Origin: CAVOXO01 sp963700425
GTDB taxonomy: Bacteria; Actinomycetota; Acidimicrobiia; Acidimicrobiales; Microtrichaceae
NCBI GenBank assembly: GCA_963700425.1
Contig: CAVOXO010000001.1
Span: 310,001-374,000 of the forward strand
DNA: 64,000 nucleotides
Direction: 5' to 3'
The notes beneath the pieces were generated by a model. It searched no databases, had not been told where the DNA came from, and worked only from the letters and a program-made list of their open reading frames with translations. This document shows positions 41,120 to 48,670 of the stretch, piece after piece (within the stretch, counting starts at the first letter, position 1; each line of letters starts with the position of its first letter). The translations under genes were made by a program, and so were the position numbers.

Positions 41120-42544
41120 TCACGTGCCGATGGGGTGGCTGACCGGTGACGAGCCCATGTCGCCGGCGGCCCAGCCGCCGATCACCGCGCTGAACATGCC
41201 GGCGCTGCCGCCGGCATGGAAGATGAGCAGCCCACCGTCGCGGAACTTGGGCAGTGTCATACCGGCGAATGCGTCGGGCAGCCCCTCGTCGATTCCGCCC
41301 GATCCGCGGACGAAGTCGTCGGAGTCCATGGACAGCAGGGCACCGAGCTCGTCGCGGAATCGTTGCTTGGTCCAGCCCGCGTCGACGAACACGCGGAGGT
41401 GCTCGGGGCTCACGACCAGTGCGGCGTCGAAGGCGAAAGGCAACTTGGGCGAGGCCACGTTGCGCAGCATGGCGGCGAAGTGGCGGGTCAGGGAGTCGGG
41501 ATGTCGCGAGATCTGATCGATCATCCCGTGGACGCCTTCTGCCGCGAACAGGGTCACGGCGGAGCTGTCCGAACCGATGCCGTTCTCCTCGGCCTGGGTG
41601 GGCCAGCCCCACTCGGGTGGTCGCTCGGCCTCGGCGAAGCAGAAGCTGTACTTGCCGGGATTGCCCAGCGTGGCCCGGTCCACCTCTCCGGGGCGTCCGC
41701 CTCCGACGTTCCGGACGACGAGCTGGAGCGCCCGACCGATGGTGGCGTTCGCCCGGTTCCCCTGGCCGAGGGCGTTGATGCCCGAGTTCATTCCGATGCG
41801 GCGGGCGACGGGCCCCGACACCGCCACGAGCGGCCCCGAGAACCACGTCGTGGCCAACAACCCGTGCATGTTGAACTCGTCGGTGCAGGCGGCCTCGACC
41901 GCGGCGATCACCGTCGGGAGGTACTCGGGTCGGCAGCCTGCGAGCACCGCGTTGACGGCGACCTTCTCGACGCTGCCGGCGGAGAGGTCGGGCGGGACGA
42001 CCGCCACGAGGTCGTCGAGGTCGCGGGTGGTCCCCGCCAGCATGGCCAGGACCCGGGCCGGCGTGGGGGGAGTGACCGGAAGGCCGTCGGTCCATCCTCG
42101 GTCGAACAGGGCCTCCATCGCATCGGTGGACTCCACGTCGACCCGTCGGGACGTGAGGCGGTGGGATTCGAATCGGGCCCGCAGCTCGCCGATGCGATCG
42201 GGGTCGACCGACAGGGACCCGCAACCCGGCCGGTAGTCGACGATGTCGGCTCCCAGGTCCGCCACGCCGCTCAGTTGCCGCCACTCCGCCGCGTTCCAGC
42301 CCACGCATCGGCCGACCTCGGCATCGTCGTCGAAACGCAACAGCGTGGGCACTGCGTCGATGCCATGGCGGTAGCTGAACTCGAGGTCGGTGTCGTCGAT
42401 CGGGGTGACCGATGCCGGAAAGGCGAGATCGTCCTGGGTCAGGACGTCGAGGGAGACCCGCTGGGACAGCTCTCCGAGCACGTCGTCGACCAGAACGCAG
42501 GTGGGGCAGTCGGCCTTGACCACGGCGACGAAGCGTTCATTCAC
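41120..42544 (-). CDS. thioredoxin-like domain fused to a large conserved domain of unknown function
   Basis: The 474-residue protein opens with a thioredoxin-like domain of about 85 residues (FVAVVKADCPTCVLVDDVL, Cys13/Cys16; later YRHGIDAVPTLLRFDD with a cis-Pro). The remaining 350 residues form another domain with blocks DGLPVTPPTPARV, EKVAVNAVLAGCRPEYLPTV, GMNSGINALGQGNRANATIG and LGNPGKYSFC. I do not know its function; I believe I have seen this domain near UGSC modules but cannot confirm it. GTG 42544 overlaps the hydrolase stop (GTGA), and its stop lies 24 bp before the UGSC start, so all three are one operon. It may reduce or receive electrons from the UGSC selenoprotein. Confidence 0.7.
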   Translation of the reverse strand: MNERFVAVVKADCPTCVLVDDVLGELSQRVSLDVLTQDDLAFPASVTPIDDTDLEFSYRHGIDAVPTLLRFDDDAEVGRCVGWNAAEWRQLSGVADLGADIVDYRPGCGSLSVDPDRIGELRARFESHRLTSRRVDVESTDAMEALFDRGWTDGLPVTPPTPARVLAMLAGTTRDLDDLVAVVPPDLSAGSVEKVAVNAVLAGCRPEYLPTVIAAVEAACTDEFNMHGLLATTWFSGPLVAVSGPVARRIGMNSGINALGQGNRANATIGRALQLVVRNVGGGRPGEVDRATLGNPGKYSFCFAEAERPPEWGWPTQAEENGIGSDSSAVTLFAAEGVHGMIDQISRHPDSLTRHFAAMLRNVASPKLPFAFDAALVVSPEHLRVFVDAGWTKQRFRDELGALLSMDSDDFVRGSGGIDEGLPDAFAGMTLPKFRDGGLLIFHAGGSAGMFSAVIGGWAAGDMGSSPVSHPIGT

Positions 42545-43416
42545 GATGCGATGAACTCACAGATCATGTTGCCGACGAGTTCGGGGCGCTCGAGGTGGAG
42601 GAAGTGGCCGGCACCCGGAACGATCTCCACCCGCGAACCGGCAACCGTGAGGACGTCGGAGGTGCCTGCGGCCCCCGAGGCCAGCATGCAGCCGTCGTCG
42701 GCGCCGTGGAGGTAGAGAAGCGGTTGGGGGGGAACGAGGAGCGTCGCGCCCTGCGCATCGGCGAATGCGGGCCGTTGGTTCTCCGCCAGCAGGGTGTGTC
42801 GGTAGTACGACAAGGCGGCCTCGACATTGGCGGGGGCGGCCATGGCCCGGCGGAATTGGTCGAGGTCCGACGAGGGGTCGTAGCCGGGAGACCAGTCGGC
42901 CCACAGGCGCCCGATGTAGTCGAAGCCGTCTGCCGGGACGACCATGTCGGAGAGGGGGTTGAGCTGGAAGAACATGTACCAACTGGCGCGGAGCTGGTCG
43001 TAGTCGAAGAAGCCGGACGCGGCCACGGGGCCGGGCGGGACGCTCATCGCCACCGCGGCGCTCCACCGGTCGGGTTCGAGCACCGAGGCCGCGTACGTCG
43101 CCAGCGCTCCCCAATCGTGGCCGATGATCACCGCGTCGGCCCCGCCTCCGAGAGCCTCGTGGAGCGCGTTGGCATCGAGCCCGAGGACTCCGCTCTGGTA
43201 CGCGCCGTCGTCGGGGATCGACGTCGGCGAGTAGCCCCGCATGAACGGCGCCACGGCGCGAAATCCCGCATCGGCCAGCCGGGGAAGCAGATGGCGGAAC
43301 GAGTGGGCGGTGTCGGGGAATCCGTGGAGGCAGAGGGCGAGCGGCCCCTGCCCCATTTCCAGACAGGCGAAGGCCACGCCGTTCGCCGTCACGTCGGTTC
43401 TCGCGGGTCCGGGCAT
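42541..43416 (-). CDS. alpha/beta hydrolase, epoxide-hydrolase-like
   Basis: This 291-residue protein has the alpha/beta hydrolase features LCLHGFPDTAHSFR (oxyanion HG), the nucleophile elbow IGHDWGALATY with Asp, and a final VPGAGHFLHLERPEL with the catalytic His. An Asp nucleophile points to epoxide hydrolases or haloalkane/fluoroacetate dehalogenases rather than esterases. ATG 43416 is chosen because a -10 box ends 7 nt before it; the frame is open to 43473. It is the first gene of the UGSC operon. Confidence 0.8.
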   Translation of the reverse strand: MPGPARTDVTANGVAFACLEMGQGPLALCLHGFPDTAHSFRHLLPRLADAGFRAVAPFMRGYSPTSIPDDGAYQSGVLGLDANALHEALGGGADAVIIGHDWGALATYAASVLEPDRWSAAVAMSVPPGPVAASGFFDYDQLRASWYMFFQLNPLSDMVVPADGFDYIGRLWADWSPGYDPSSDLDQFRRAMAAPANVEAALSYYRHTLLAENQRPAFADAQGATLLVPPQPLLYLHGADDGCMLASGAAGTSDVLTVAGSRVEIVPGAGHFLHLERPELVGNMICEFIAS

Positions 43417-43423
43417 CGCTGCG

Positions 43424-43429
43424 ATCCTA
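43424..43429 (-). promoter_or_regulatory. -10 box TAGGAT, leaderless promoter of the UGSC operon
   Basis: On the minus strand TAGGAT ends 7 nt before ATG 43416. It would drive the hydrolase, thioredoxin-fusion and UGSC genes together. The rest of the 164-bp gap to the divergent MBL gene shows nothing clear. Confidence 0.5.
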
Positions 43430-43580
43430 GGGGCACGCGGCGACGGTCGCCGAGAGGCCTCTGCAGTGGTCAACGGTCACACGTCCGGCGATGAGCGGTC
43501 CGCTCGTTCTACAGTTCATCAACCGACGCGCGGTGGCGCCTCACTGACCGTCGACACCTACGAGCGCAAGGGGGGCTCCA

Positions 43581-44408
43581 CTGGATCTCAGCTTCTACGG
43601 GGTTCGTGGGTCCACGCCCTGTGCTGCACCCGAGAACGTCCGCTACGGCGGAAACACCGCGTGCGTGGTGTTGACCTGCGCGGACACCGTTCCCCTCATT
43701 CTCGATCTGGGCACCGGGCTCCGGAACTTCGGAGCGAAGTGGGGATGGCACCCCTTCGAGGGGGCGGCGCTCGTGAGCCATCTCCACTGGGATCACGTTC
43801 AGGGGCTGCCGTTCTTCCGCCCGATGCATCGCGACGATTCGGTGATGCACGTCTACGGTCCGACGATCGACGGTCTCACGCTCGACGCTGCGGTTCACGA
43901 GTTCATGCGGCCCCCGTACTTCCCGGTGGGGATTCGCGACCTGGAAGGGTTGTTCGTCTTCCACGACGCCGGTCCAGGGACCTTCGAGATCGGTGGGACG
44001 ACGATCACCGCCGCGCAGGTCCCGCACTGTGGGCCGACCCTTGGCTACCGGATCGAGGCGGAGGGGTTCGCGGTGGCGTACGTGAGCGATCACCAACAGC
44101 CGGTGGGCGCGCCCACGACGGTCGATCCGGCGGTCATCGAGTTGTGTCGGGCCGCGGACGTCCTGATCCACGACGGCCAGTACACCGATGCCGAATTCCT
44201 GGTTCGGCCCGACTGGGGCCACTGCACCGTCGAGTACGCGGTCGAGGTGGCGGCCCAGGCGGGTGTCGATCAACTCGTCCTGTTCCACCACGACCCGGGT
44301 CACGACGACGACCGGCTCGACGAGTTGACCGAGAACGCCGCGAAGGCGGGCGTCGGTCGGGTGGGATCGGTCATCTCCGCTCACGAGGGGCTCGTGCTCC
44401 ACCTCTGA
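43581..44408 (+). CDS. MBL-fold metallo-hydrolase (probable CTG start)
   Basis: The protein of about 275 residues begins LDLSFYGVRGSTPCAAPENVRYGGNT, the N-terminus of a ribonuclease-Z-like MBL branch, and has the zinc motif HLHWDHVQG, the PHCGPTLGY segment, SDHQ and a final FHHDPGHDDD. Upstream of CTG 43581 the frame has no ATG, GTG or TTG before a TGA at 43545, while AAGGGGGG lies 5 nt before the CTG. Either CTG is used or a base is wrong. A GTG at 43665 would cut off the conserved N-terminus. Substrate unknown. Confidence 0.75.
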   Translation: MDLSFYGVRGSTPCAAPENVRYGGNTACVVLTCADTVPLILDLGTGLRNFGAKWGWHPFEGAALVSHLHWDHVQGLPFFRPMHRDDSVMHVYGPTIDGLTLDAAVHEFMRPPYFPVGIRDLEGLFVFHDAGPGTFEIGGTTITAAQVPHCGPTLGYRIEAEGFAVAYVSDHQQPVGAPTTVDPAVIELCRAADVLIHDGQYTDAEFLVRPDWGHCTVEYAVEVAAQAGVDQLVLFHHDPGHDDDRLDELTENAAKAGVGRVGSVISAHEGLVLHL

Positions 44409-44444
44409 GCAAACACCCGCAACGACGAAAGGCAGGATCGGGTC

Positions 44445-44915
44445 ATGGGACGTTGGAGCCGTGATGAACTCGAAGAGGCGTTCGCCCACTATCAGGCTGC
44501 TGCACTCAAGGGCGGCACCGAGGGCGACTGGACCGAATGGGCCGAGTGCTTCACCGTCGACTGCACCTACAAGGAGCATCTCTACGGAACCATCGGTGGG
44601 CGCGACGCCCTGCTGGCATGGATCACCCGGGTGTGCGTCGAGGAGTACCCCGGCAACCAGATGCCGCACTTTCCCATCGAGTGGTACATCATCGATGAGG
44701 AGCGGGGCTGGATCGTGTGCCAGGTGTGGAATCGGATGGCGGACCCCGGTGACGGGTCCATCCACCAGCAGTACAACTTCACGCTGTTGAAGTACGCCGG
44801 CGACGGCCGGTTCTCCTACGAGGAGGACATCTACAATCCTGCGTCGTTCGCCGAGATGCTCGGCGAGTGGGAGGCGAGGCGCGACGAACTCGCGTCCCGC
44901 CGCGACGACCGGTAG
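44445..44915 (+). CDS. NTF2/SnoaL-like protein
   Basis: This 156-residue protein has the cone-shaped NTF2-like pattern: DELEEAFAHYQAAAL, WAECFTVDCTYKEHLYGTIGGRDALLAWI, and a C-terminal YNFTLLKYAGDGRFSYEEDIYNP. Members range from ketosteroid isomerases and polyketide cyclases to non-enzymatic binding proteins. GGCAGGA lies before the ATG. It follows the MBL gene by 36 bp and is probably in one unit with it and the flavin reductase. Confidence 0.7.
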   Translation: MGRWSRDELEEAFAHYQAAALKGGTEGDWTEWAECFTVDCTYKEHLYGTIGGRDALLAWITRVCVEEYPGNQMPHFPIEWYIIDEERGWIVCQVWNRMADPGDGSIHQQYNFTLLKYAGDGRFSYEEDIYNPASFAEMLGEWEARRDELASRRDDR

Positions 44916-44956
44916 CCTTCGGCCTCACTGTCGCAACGGTCGACCGAAGGGGAATC

Positions 44957-45460
44957 ATGACCGACGAATCCGTGCCCATCGACTCCGCCGAGTTCCGGCG
45001 GGTACTCGGTCACTTCCCCACGGGAGTGACCGTTGTCGCAACGACCCACGGCGACACGGCGACGGGCCTCGCAGTGGGCTCGTTCTTCTCCATCTCGCTG
45101 GACCCGCCCCTCGTCGGATTCTGCGTGGGGAAGGCGTCCACGAGCTGGAAGGTCATCCGCGACGCCGGACACTTCGTTGTCAACGTCCTGTCCGACGCCC
45201 AGGTGCCGATCTCCAATCAGTTCGCCGGCAAGTCGGAGGACAAGTTCGAGGGAGTGGACTGGAGCCCCGCGGTGTCGACGGGTGGTCCGCGCCTCGACGG
45301 GTGTGTCGCCCACATCGACTGCACGCTCGATCGCGTCGTCGATGCCGGCGACCACGACCTCGTCATCGGCGCGGTTCAAGCCATGGACATCCACCGTGGC
45401 GACGACGGCCCGCTCGTCTTCTTCAAGGGTGGCTACCACTCCATTCAGGCGATGTCCTGA
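44957..45460 (+). CDS. flavin reductase-family (FMN-binding) protein
   Basis: This 167-residue protein has the split-barrel flavin reductase pattern: FRRVLGHFPTGVTVVATTHG, GSFFSISLDPPLVGFCVGKASTSW and FVVNVLSDAQ. Such proteins supply reduced FMN/FAD to a partner monooxygenase, or are short-chain flavoenzymes themselves. No monooxygenase is adjacent. AAGGGG precedes ATG 44957. Its stop overlaps the ATG of the gamma-carbonic anhydrase gene. Confidence 0.83.
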   Translation: MTDESVPIDSAEFRRVLGHFPTGVTVVATTHGDTATGLAVGSFFSISLDPPLVGFCVGKASTSWKVIRDAGHFVVNVLSDAQVPISNQFAGKSEDKFEGVDWSPAVSTGGPRLDGCVAHIDCTLDRVVDAGDHDLVIGAVQAMDIHRGDDGPLVFFKGGYHSIQAMS

Positions 45461-45978
45461 TGCCCGTGTACGCCTTGGGTGATCAGGTGCCCGAGATCCA
45501 CCCCGATGCGTACGTCCACCCCGATGCCGTGGTCATCGGGTCGGTCACGATCGGAGCCGGATCCACGATCTGGCCCACGACGGTTCTGCGGGCCGACGAC
45601 GGCGAGATCGTGGTCGGCGAGAGGTCGTCGATTCAGGACGGCACGATCGTGCACACCACCCACTTCCACCCCACGACCATCGGCAATGAGTGCACGATCG
45701 GTCACAACGCCCACCTCGAGGGGTGCACGATTCGCGACAAGGCTCTCATCGGTTCGGGGGCCGTGGTTCTTCACGAGGTGGTGGTGGGGGAGGAAGCGGT
45801 CGTCGGCGCCAACGCCATGGTTCCGAACCGCAAGATCATCCCGCCGCGGGCCCGTGCCCTCGGGGTGCCGGTCACGATCACCGAGAACGCAGTCGAGCCG
45901 GGGTGGTTCGATTCAGGCTGGGCGAGCTACGTCGAACGTGGTGCCCGGTACGCCCGGCTGCTCCGTCGAATCGACTGA
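45460..45978 (+). CDS. gamma-carbonic anhydrase-family protein
   Basis: This 172-residue left-handed beta-helix protein has hexapeptide repeats and the metal-binding histidines in HTTHFHPTTIG and IGHNAHLEGC. It resembles YrdA/PaaY-type members, whose carbonic anhydrase activity varies. ATG 45460 shares a base with the preceding stop. CorA follows after 5 nt. Confidence 0.83.
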   Translation: MPVYALGDQVPEIHPDAYVHPDAVVIGSVTIGAGSTIWPTTVLRADDGEIVVGERSSIQDGTIVHTTHFHPTTIGNECTIGHNAHLEGCTIRDKALIGSGAVVLHEVVVGEEAVVGANAMVPNRKIIPPRARALGVPVTITENAVEPGWFDSGWASYVERGARYARLLRRID

Positions 45979-45983
45979 CACCG

Positions 45984-46952
45984 GTGATCGTCGATTGCGC
46001 CCTGTACCGGGGTGGTCGCAGGGATCCTTCGGTCAGTGCGGTCGCGGACGCGGCCCGTCATTGCGAGCGGGGCGCCTCCTTCGCCTGGGTCGGCCTGGCC
46101 GATCCGACCGGCGCCGAGCTGGCGGAGGTGAGCGAGGCCTTCGGCATCCACGAGCTGTCCGTCGTCGATGCCCTCTCACGCACCGAGCGGCCGAAGCTCG
46201 AACACTTCGGAACGTATCTGTCGGTGGTGCTCCGGACGGCGCGGTACGACGACGCCGAGGAGTCGGTCGACTTCGGCCAGGTCACCCTGTTCTTCGGCGC
46301 CACGTTCATCGTGGTGGTGCGCAGGGGGGAGGCCACCCGTCTCGGTGGCCTCCGCGCCGAGCTGGAACGCAATCCCGATCAGCTGTCGCTGGGAACGTCG
46401 GCGGTGCTCGTGGCGATCATGCACGAGGTCGTCCTGAGCTACGGCCCGGTGATCGCCGGCCTCGAGAACGACATCGACGAGGTGGAGGACCAGGTCTTCG
46501 ACCCCGAGTCCGCTCAGCCGACCGAGCGCCTCTACTACCTGCTGCGAGAGACGCTGGGGGTCCACCGGGCCTTGATGCCGATGAAGGACGTCCTGGGTCG
46601 TCTGACCGAGGAGCATCTCGACAGCTGGCCTGAGTTGGGTCCCTATGTCAGGGATCTCCAGGACGCGTTGGCCGACACCAACGATCGGGTGACGTCGGGT
46701 CGAGACCTGCTCACGGGTGCGTTGGACGCGAACCTCGCCCAGGTCTCGGTCCGCCAGAACAACGACATGCGGATGATCTCAGCATGGGTGGCGATTCTCG
46801 CGGTCCCGACGATGCTCGCCGGGATCTACGGCATGAACTTCGACACCATGTGGGAGCTGAGGCAGAACTGGGGCTACCCCGCGGTCATCGGATTGATGGT
46901 GGTCGTCTGTCTCCTCCTCTTCCGGCGGTTTCGCCGCGCGGGGTGGCTCTGA
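45984..46952 (+). CDS. corA: CorA-family magnesium/divalent cation transporter
   Basis: The 322-residue protein has a large cytoplasmic N-terminal funnel and two C-terminal membrane helices, the first ending in the signature YGMNF (GMN) that forms the selectivity loop. QNNDMRMISAWVAILAVPTMLAGIYGMN is typical CorA. It forms a pentameric Mg2+ (or Co2+/Ni2+) channel. Start GTG 45984 follows the carbonic anhydrase gene closely. Confidence 0.88.
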   Translation: MIVDCALYRGGRRDPSVSAVADAARHCERGASFAWVGLADPTGAELAEVSEAFGIHELSVVDALSRTERPKLEHFGTYLSVVLRTARYDDAEESVDFGQVTLFFGATFIVVVRRGEATRLGGLRAELERNPDQLSLGTSAVLVAIMHEVVLSYGPVIAGLENDIDEVEDQVFDPESAQPTERLYYLLRETLGVHRALMPMKDVLGRLTEEHLDSWPELGPYVRDLQDALADTNDRVTSGRDLLTGALDANLAQVSVRQNNDMRMISAWVAILAVPTMLAGIYGMNFDTMWELRQNWGYPAVIGLMVVVCLLLFRRFRRAGWL

Positions 46953-46993
46953 CGCCGTTTCGGTGCGTCGGGTGCGGCACGGGTTCGGAGTTG

Positions 46994-47014
46994 TTACTAT
47001 CTCCATAGGAGTAA
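46994..47014. promoter_or_regulatory. sufB promoter with -10 box TACTAT inside an inverted repeat
   Basis: TTACT and AGTAA form 5-nt inverted arms with 11 nt between; TACTAT (46995-47000) fits the -10 consensus. The expected transcription start lies within the repeat, so a repressor could block initiation. Leader of about 40 nt with GGAGGA before the sufB ATG. Confidence 0.45.
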
Positions 47015-47046
47015 TTCCCCTCGACTCCCCTCTCGGAGGACGCCCG

Positions 47047-48445
47047 ATGACCACCGTTGATATCGACCTCAGCAAATATCAGCTCGGTTGGAACGACGAC
47101 GTCGACTACGTCTTCAAGCCCCAACGCGGACTCTCCGAGGAGATCGTCCGTGACATGTCGAGGATGAAGGGCGAACCGGAGTGGATGCTGAACCTGCGGC
47201 TCCGCTCTCTCAAGGCGTTCGGCAAGCGACCGCTTCCCTCGTGGGGCGGCGACATGTCGGAGATCTTCTTCGATCAGATCTACTACTACATCAAGCCGAC
47301 CGAATCGCAGGTCGACAGCTGGGACGATCTCCCCGATGCCATCAAGAACACCTACGAGAAGCTGGGCATCCCCGAGGCCGAACGCAAGTACCTCGCGGGG
47401 GTGACGGCTCAGTTCGAGTCGGAGGTCGTGTTCCACCGAAATCGGGAGGATCTCGCCCAGCTGGGAGTCGTGTTCTGCGACATGGACACCGCCCTGAGGG
47501 ACTACCCCGAACTGGTCAAGGAGTACTTCGGCAAGATCATCCCGCTGAACGACAACAAGTTCTCCGCGTTGAACACCTCGGTGTGGTCGGGTGGCTCGTT
47601 CATCTACGTGCCTCCCGGGGTCGAGGTTCCGATGCCCCTGCAGGCCTACTTCCGGATCAACCAGGAGAACATGGGCCAGTTCGAGCGCACGTTGATCATC
47701 GCGGACGAGGGTTCCAGCGTGCACTACATCGAAGGATGCACGCGCGCCGGTCTACACGTCGGACTCGCTCCACTCCGCCGTGGTCGAGATCGTGGTGAAG
47801 CCGTCGGCGCGGGTGACGTACACCACGATTCAGAACTGGTCGAACAACGTCTTCAACCTCGTGACGAAGCGAGCGAGGGTGGAGGCGGAGGGCCACATGG
47901 AATGGATCGACGGAAACATCGGCAGCCGCCTCACGATGAAGTATCCGAGCGTCGTCATGGTCGGTCCGAAGGCATCGGGTGAGGTTCTCTCGGTCGCCTA
48001 CGCGGGCGAGGGTCAGCACCAGGACACCGGCGCCAAGATGATTCACGCAGCTCCCGAGACCACGTCGAAGGTGGTCTCGAAGTCGATCTCGAAGGATGGT
48101 GGCCGAACCTCGTACCGCGGTCTCGTCCACGTCGACGACGACGCGTACGGCTGCAAGAGCCATGTCCAGTGCGATGCGCTGATCCTCGACGAGGATTCCG
48201 TGTCCGACACCTATCCCTACATGGAGGTGGGATCGAAGGACGCGGTGATCGGTCACGAGGCGACCGTGTCGAAGGTGGCCGACGAACAGCTCTTCTACCT
48301 GCGCAGCCGGGGCCTCTCCGAGGAGCAGGCGATGGGGATGGTGGTCAACGGCTTCATCGAGCCTGTCACCAAGACCCTTCCGATGGAATACGCCGTCGAG
48401 TGGTCCCGTCTCATCGAACTCCAAATGGAAGGGAGTGTCGGCTGA
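47047..48445 (+). CDS. sufB: Fe-S cluster scaffold protein SufB (frame shifted near 47727)
   Basis: SufB is the scaffold of the SufBCD complex on which Fe-S clusters form. The restored protein is about 465 residues: it has YQLGWNDDVDYVFKPQRGLSEE, KKLGIP-like YEKLGIPEAERKYLAG, and SVWSGGSFIYVPPGVEVPMPLQ. At HYIEGCT the frame breaks: ACGCGCG has one base too many, and removing it gives APVYTSDSLHSAVVEI. The remainder runs to TVSKVADEQLFYLRSRGLSEEQAM. The last five codons and stop lie in the first copy of a 58-bp hairpin repeat. GGAGGA precedes the ATG. Confidence 0.9.
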
Positions 48446-48658
48446 GCGATCAGCCGACCCCTTGAGGGGTGGCGTGGGCGGCGTGGAAGGGAGTGTCGGC
48501 TGAGCGATCAGCCGACCCCTTGAGGGGTGGCGTGGGCGGCGTGGAAGGGAGTGTCGGCTGAGCGATCAGCCGACCCCTTGAGGGGTGGCGTGGGCGGCGT
48601 GGAAGGGAGTGTCGGCTGAGCGATCAGCCGACCCCTTGAGGGGTGGCGTGGACGGCGT
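48427..48658. repeat. four tandem copies of a 58-bp double-hairpin unit
   Basis: Four head-to-tail copies of a 58-bp unit, identical except for one base in the last. Each unit holds two perfect hairpins: GTCGGCTGA-GCGA-TCAGCCGAC (9 bp) and ACCCCT-TG-AGGGGT (6 bp). The first copy starts within the final codons of sufB and includes its stop, so the array looks like a tandem duplication of the sufB 3' end plus its terminator. It separates sufB from the convergent GGDEF gene. No spacers separate the copies. Confidence 0.9.
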
Positions 48659-48670
48659 GGCGCACCGCGC

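Noticed and set aside
16427..47730. Programmed +1 frameshifting as the explanation for the seven shifts
   Set aside because: No shared slippery heptamer, stop codon or downstream structure is found at the sites; insertion error fits better.
48427..48658. CRISPR array
   Set aside because: The units abut with no unique spacers, there are no cas genes, and the first unit includes sufB coding sequence.
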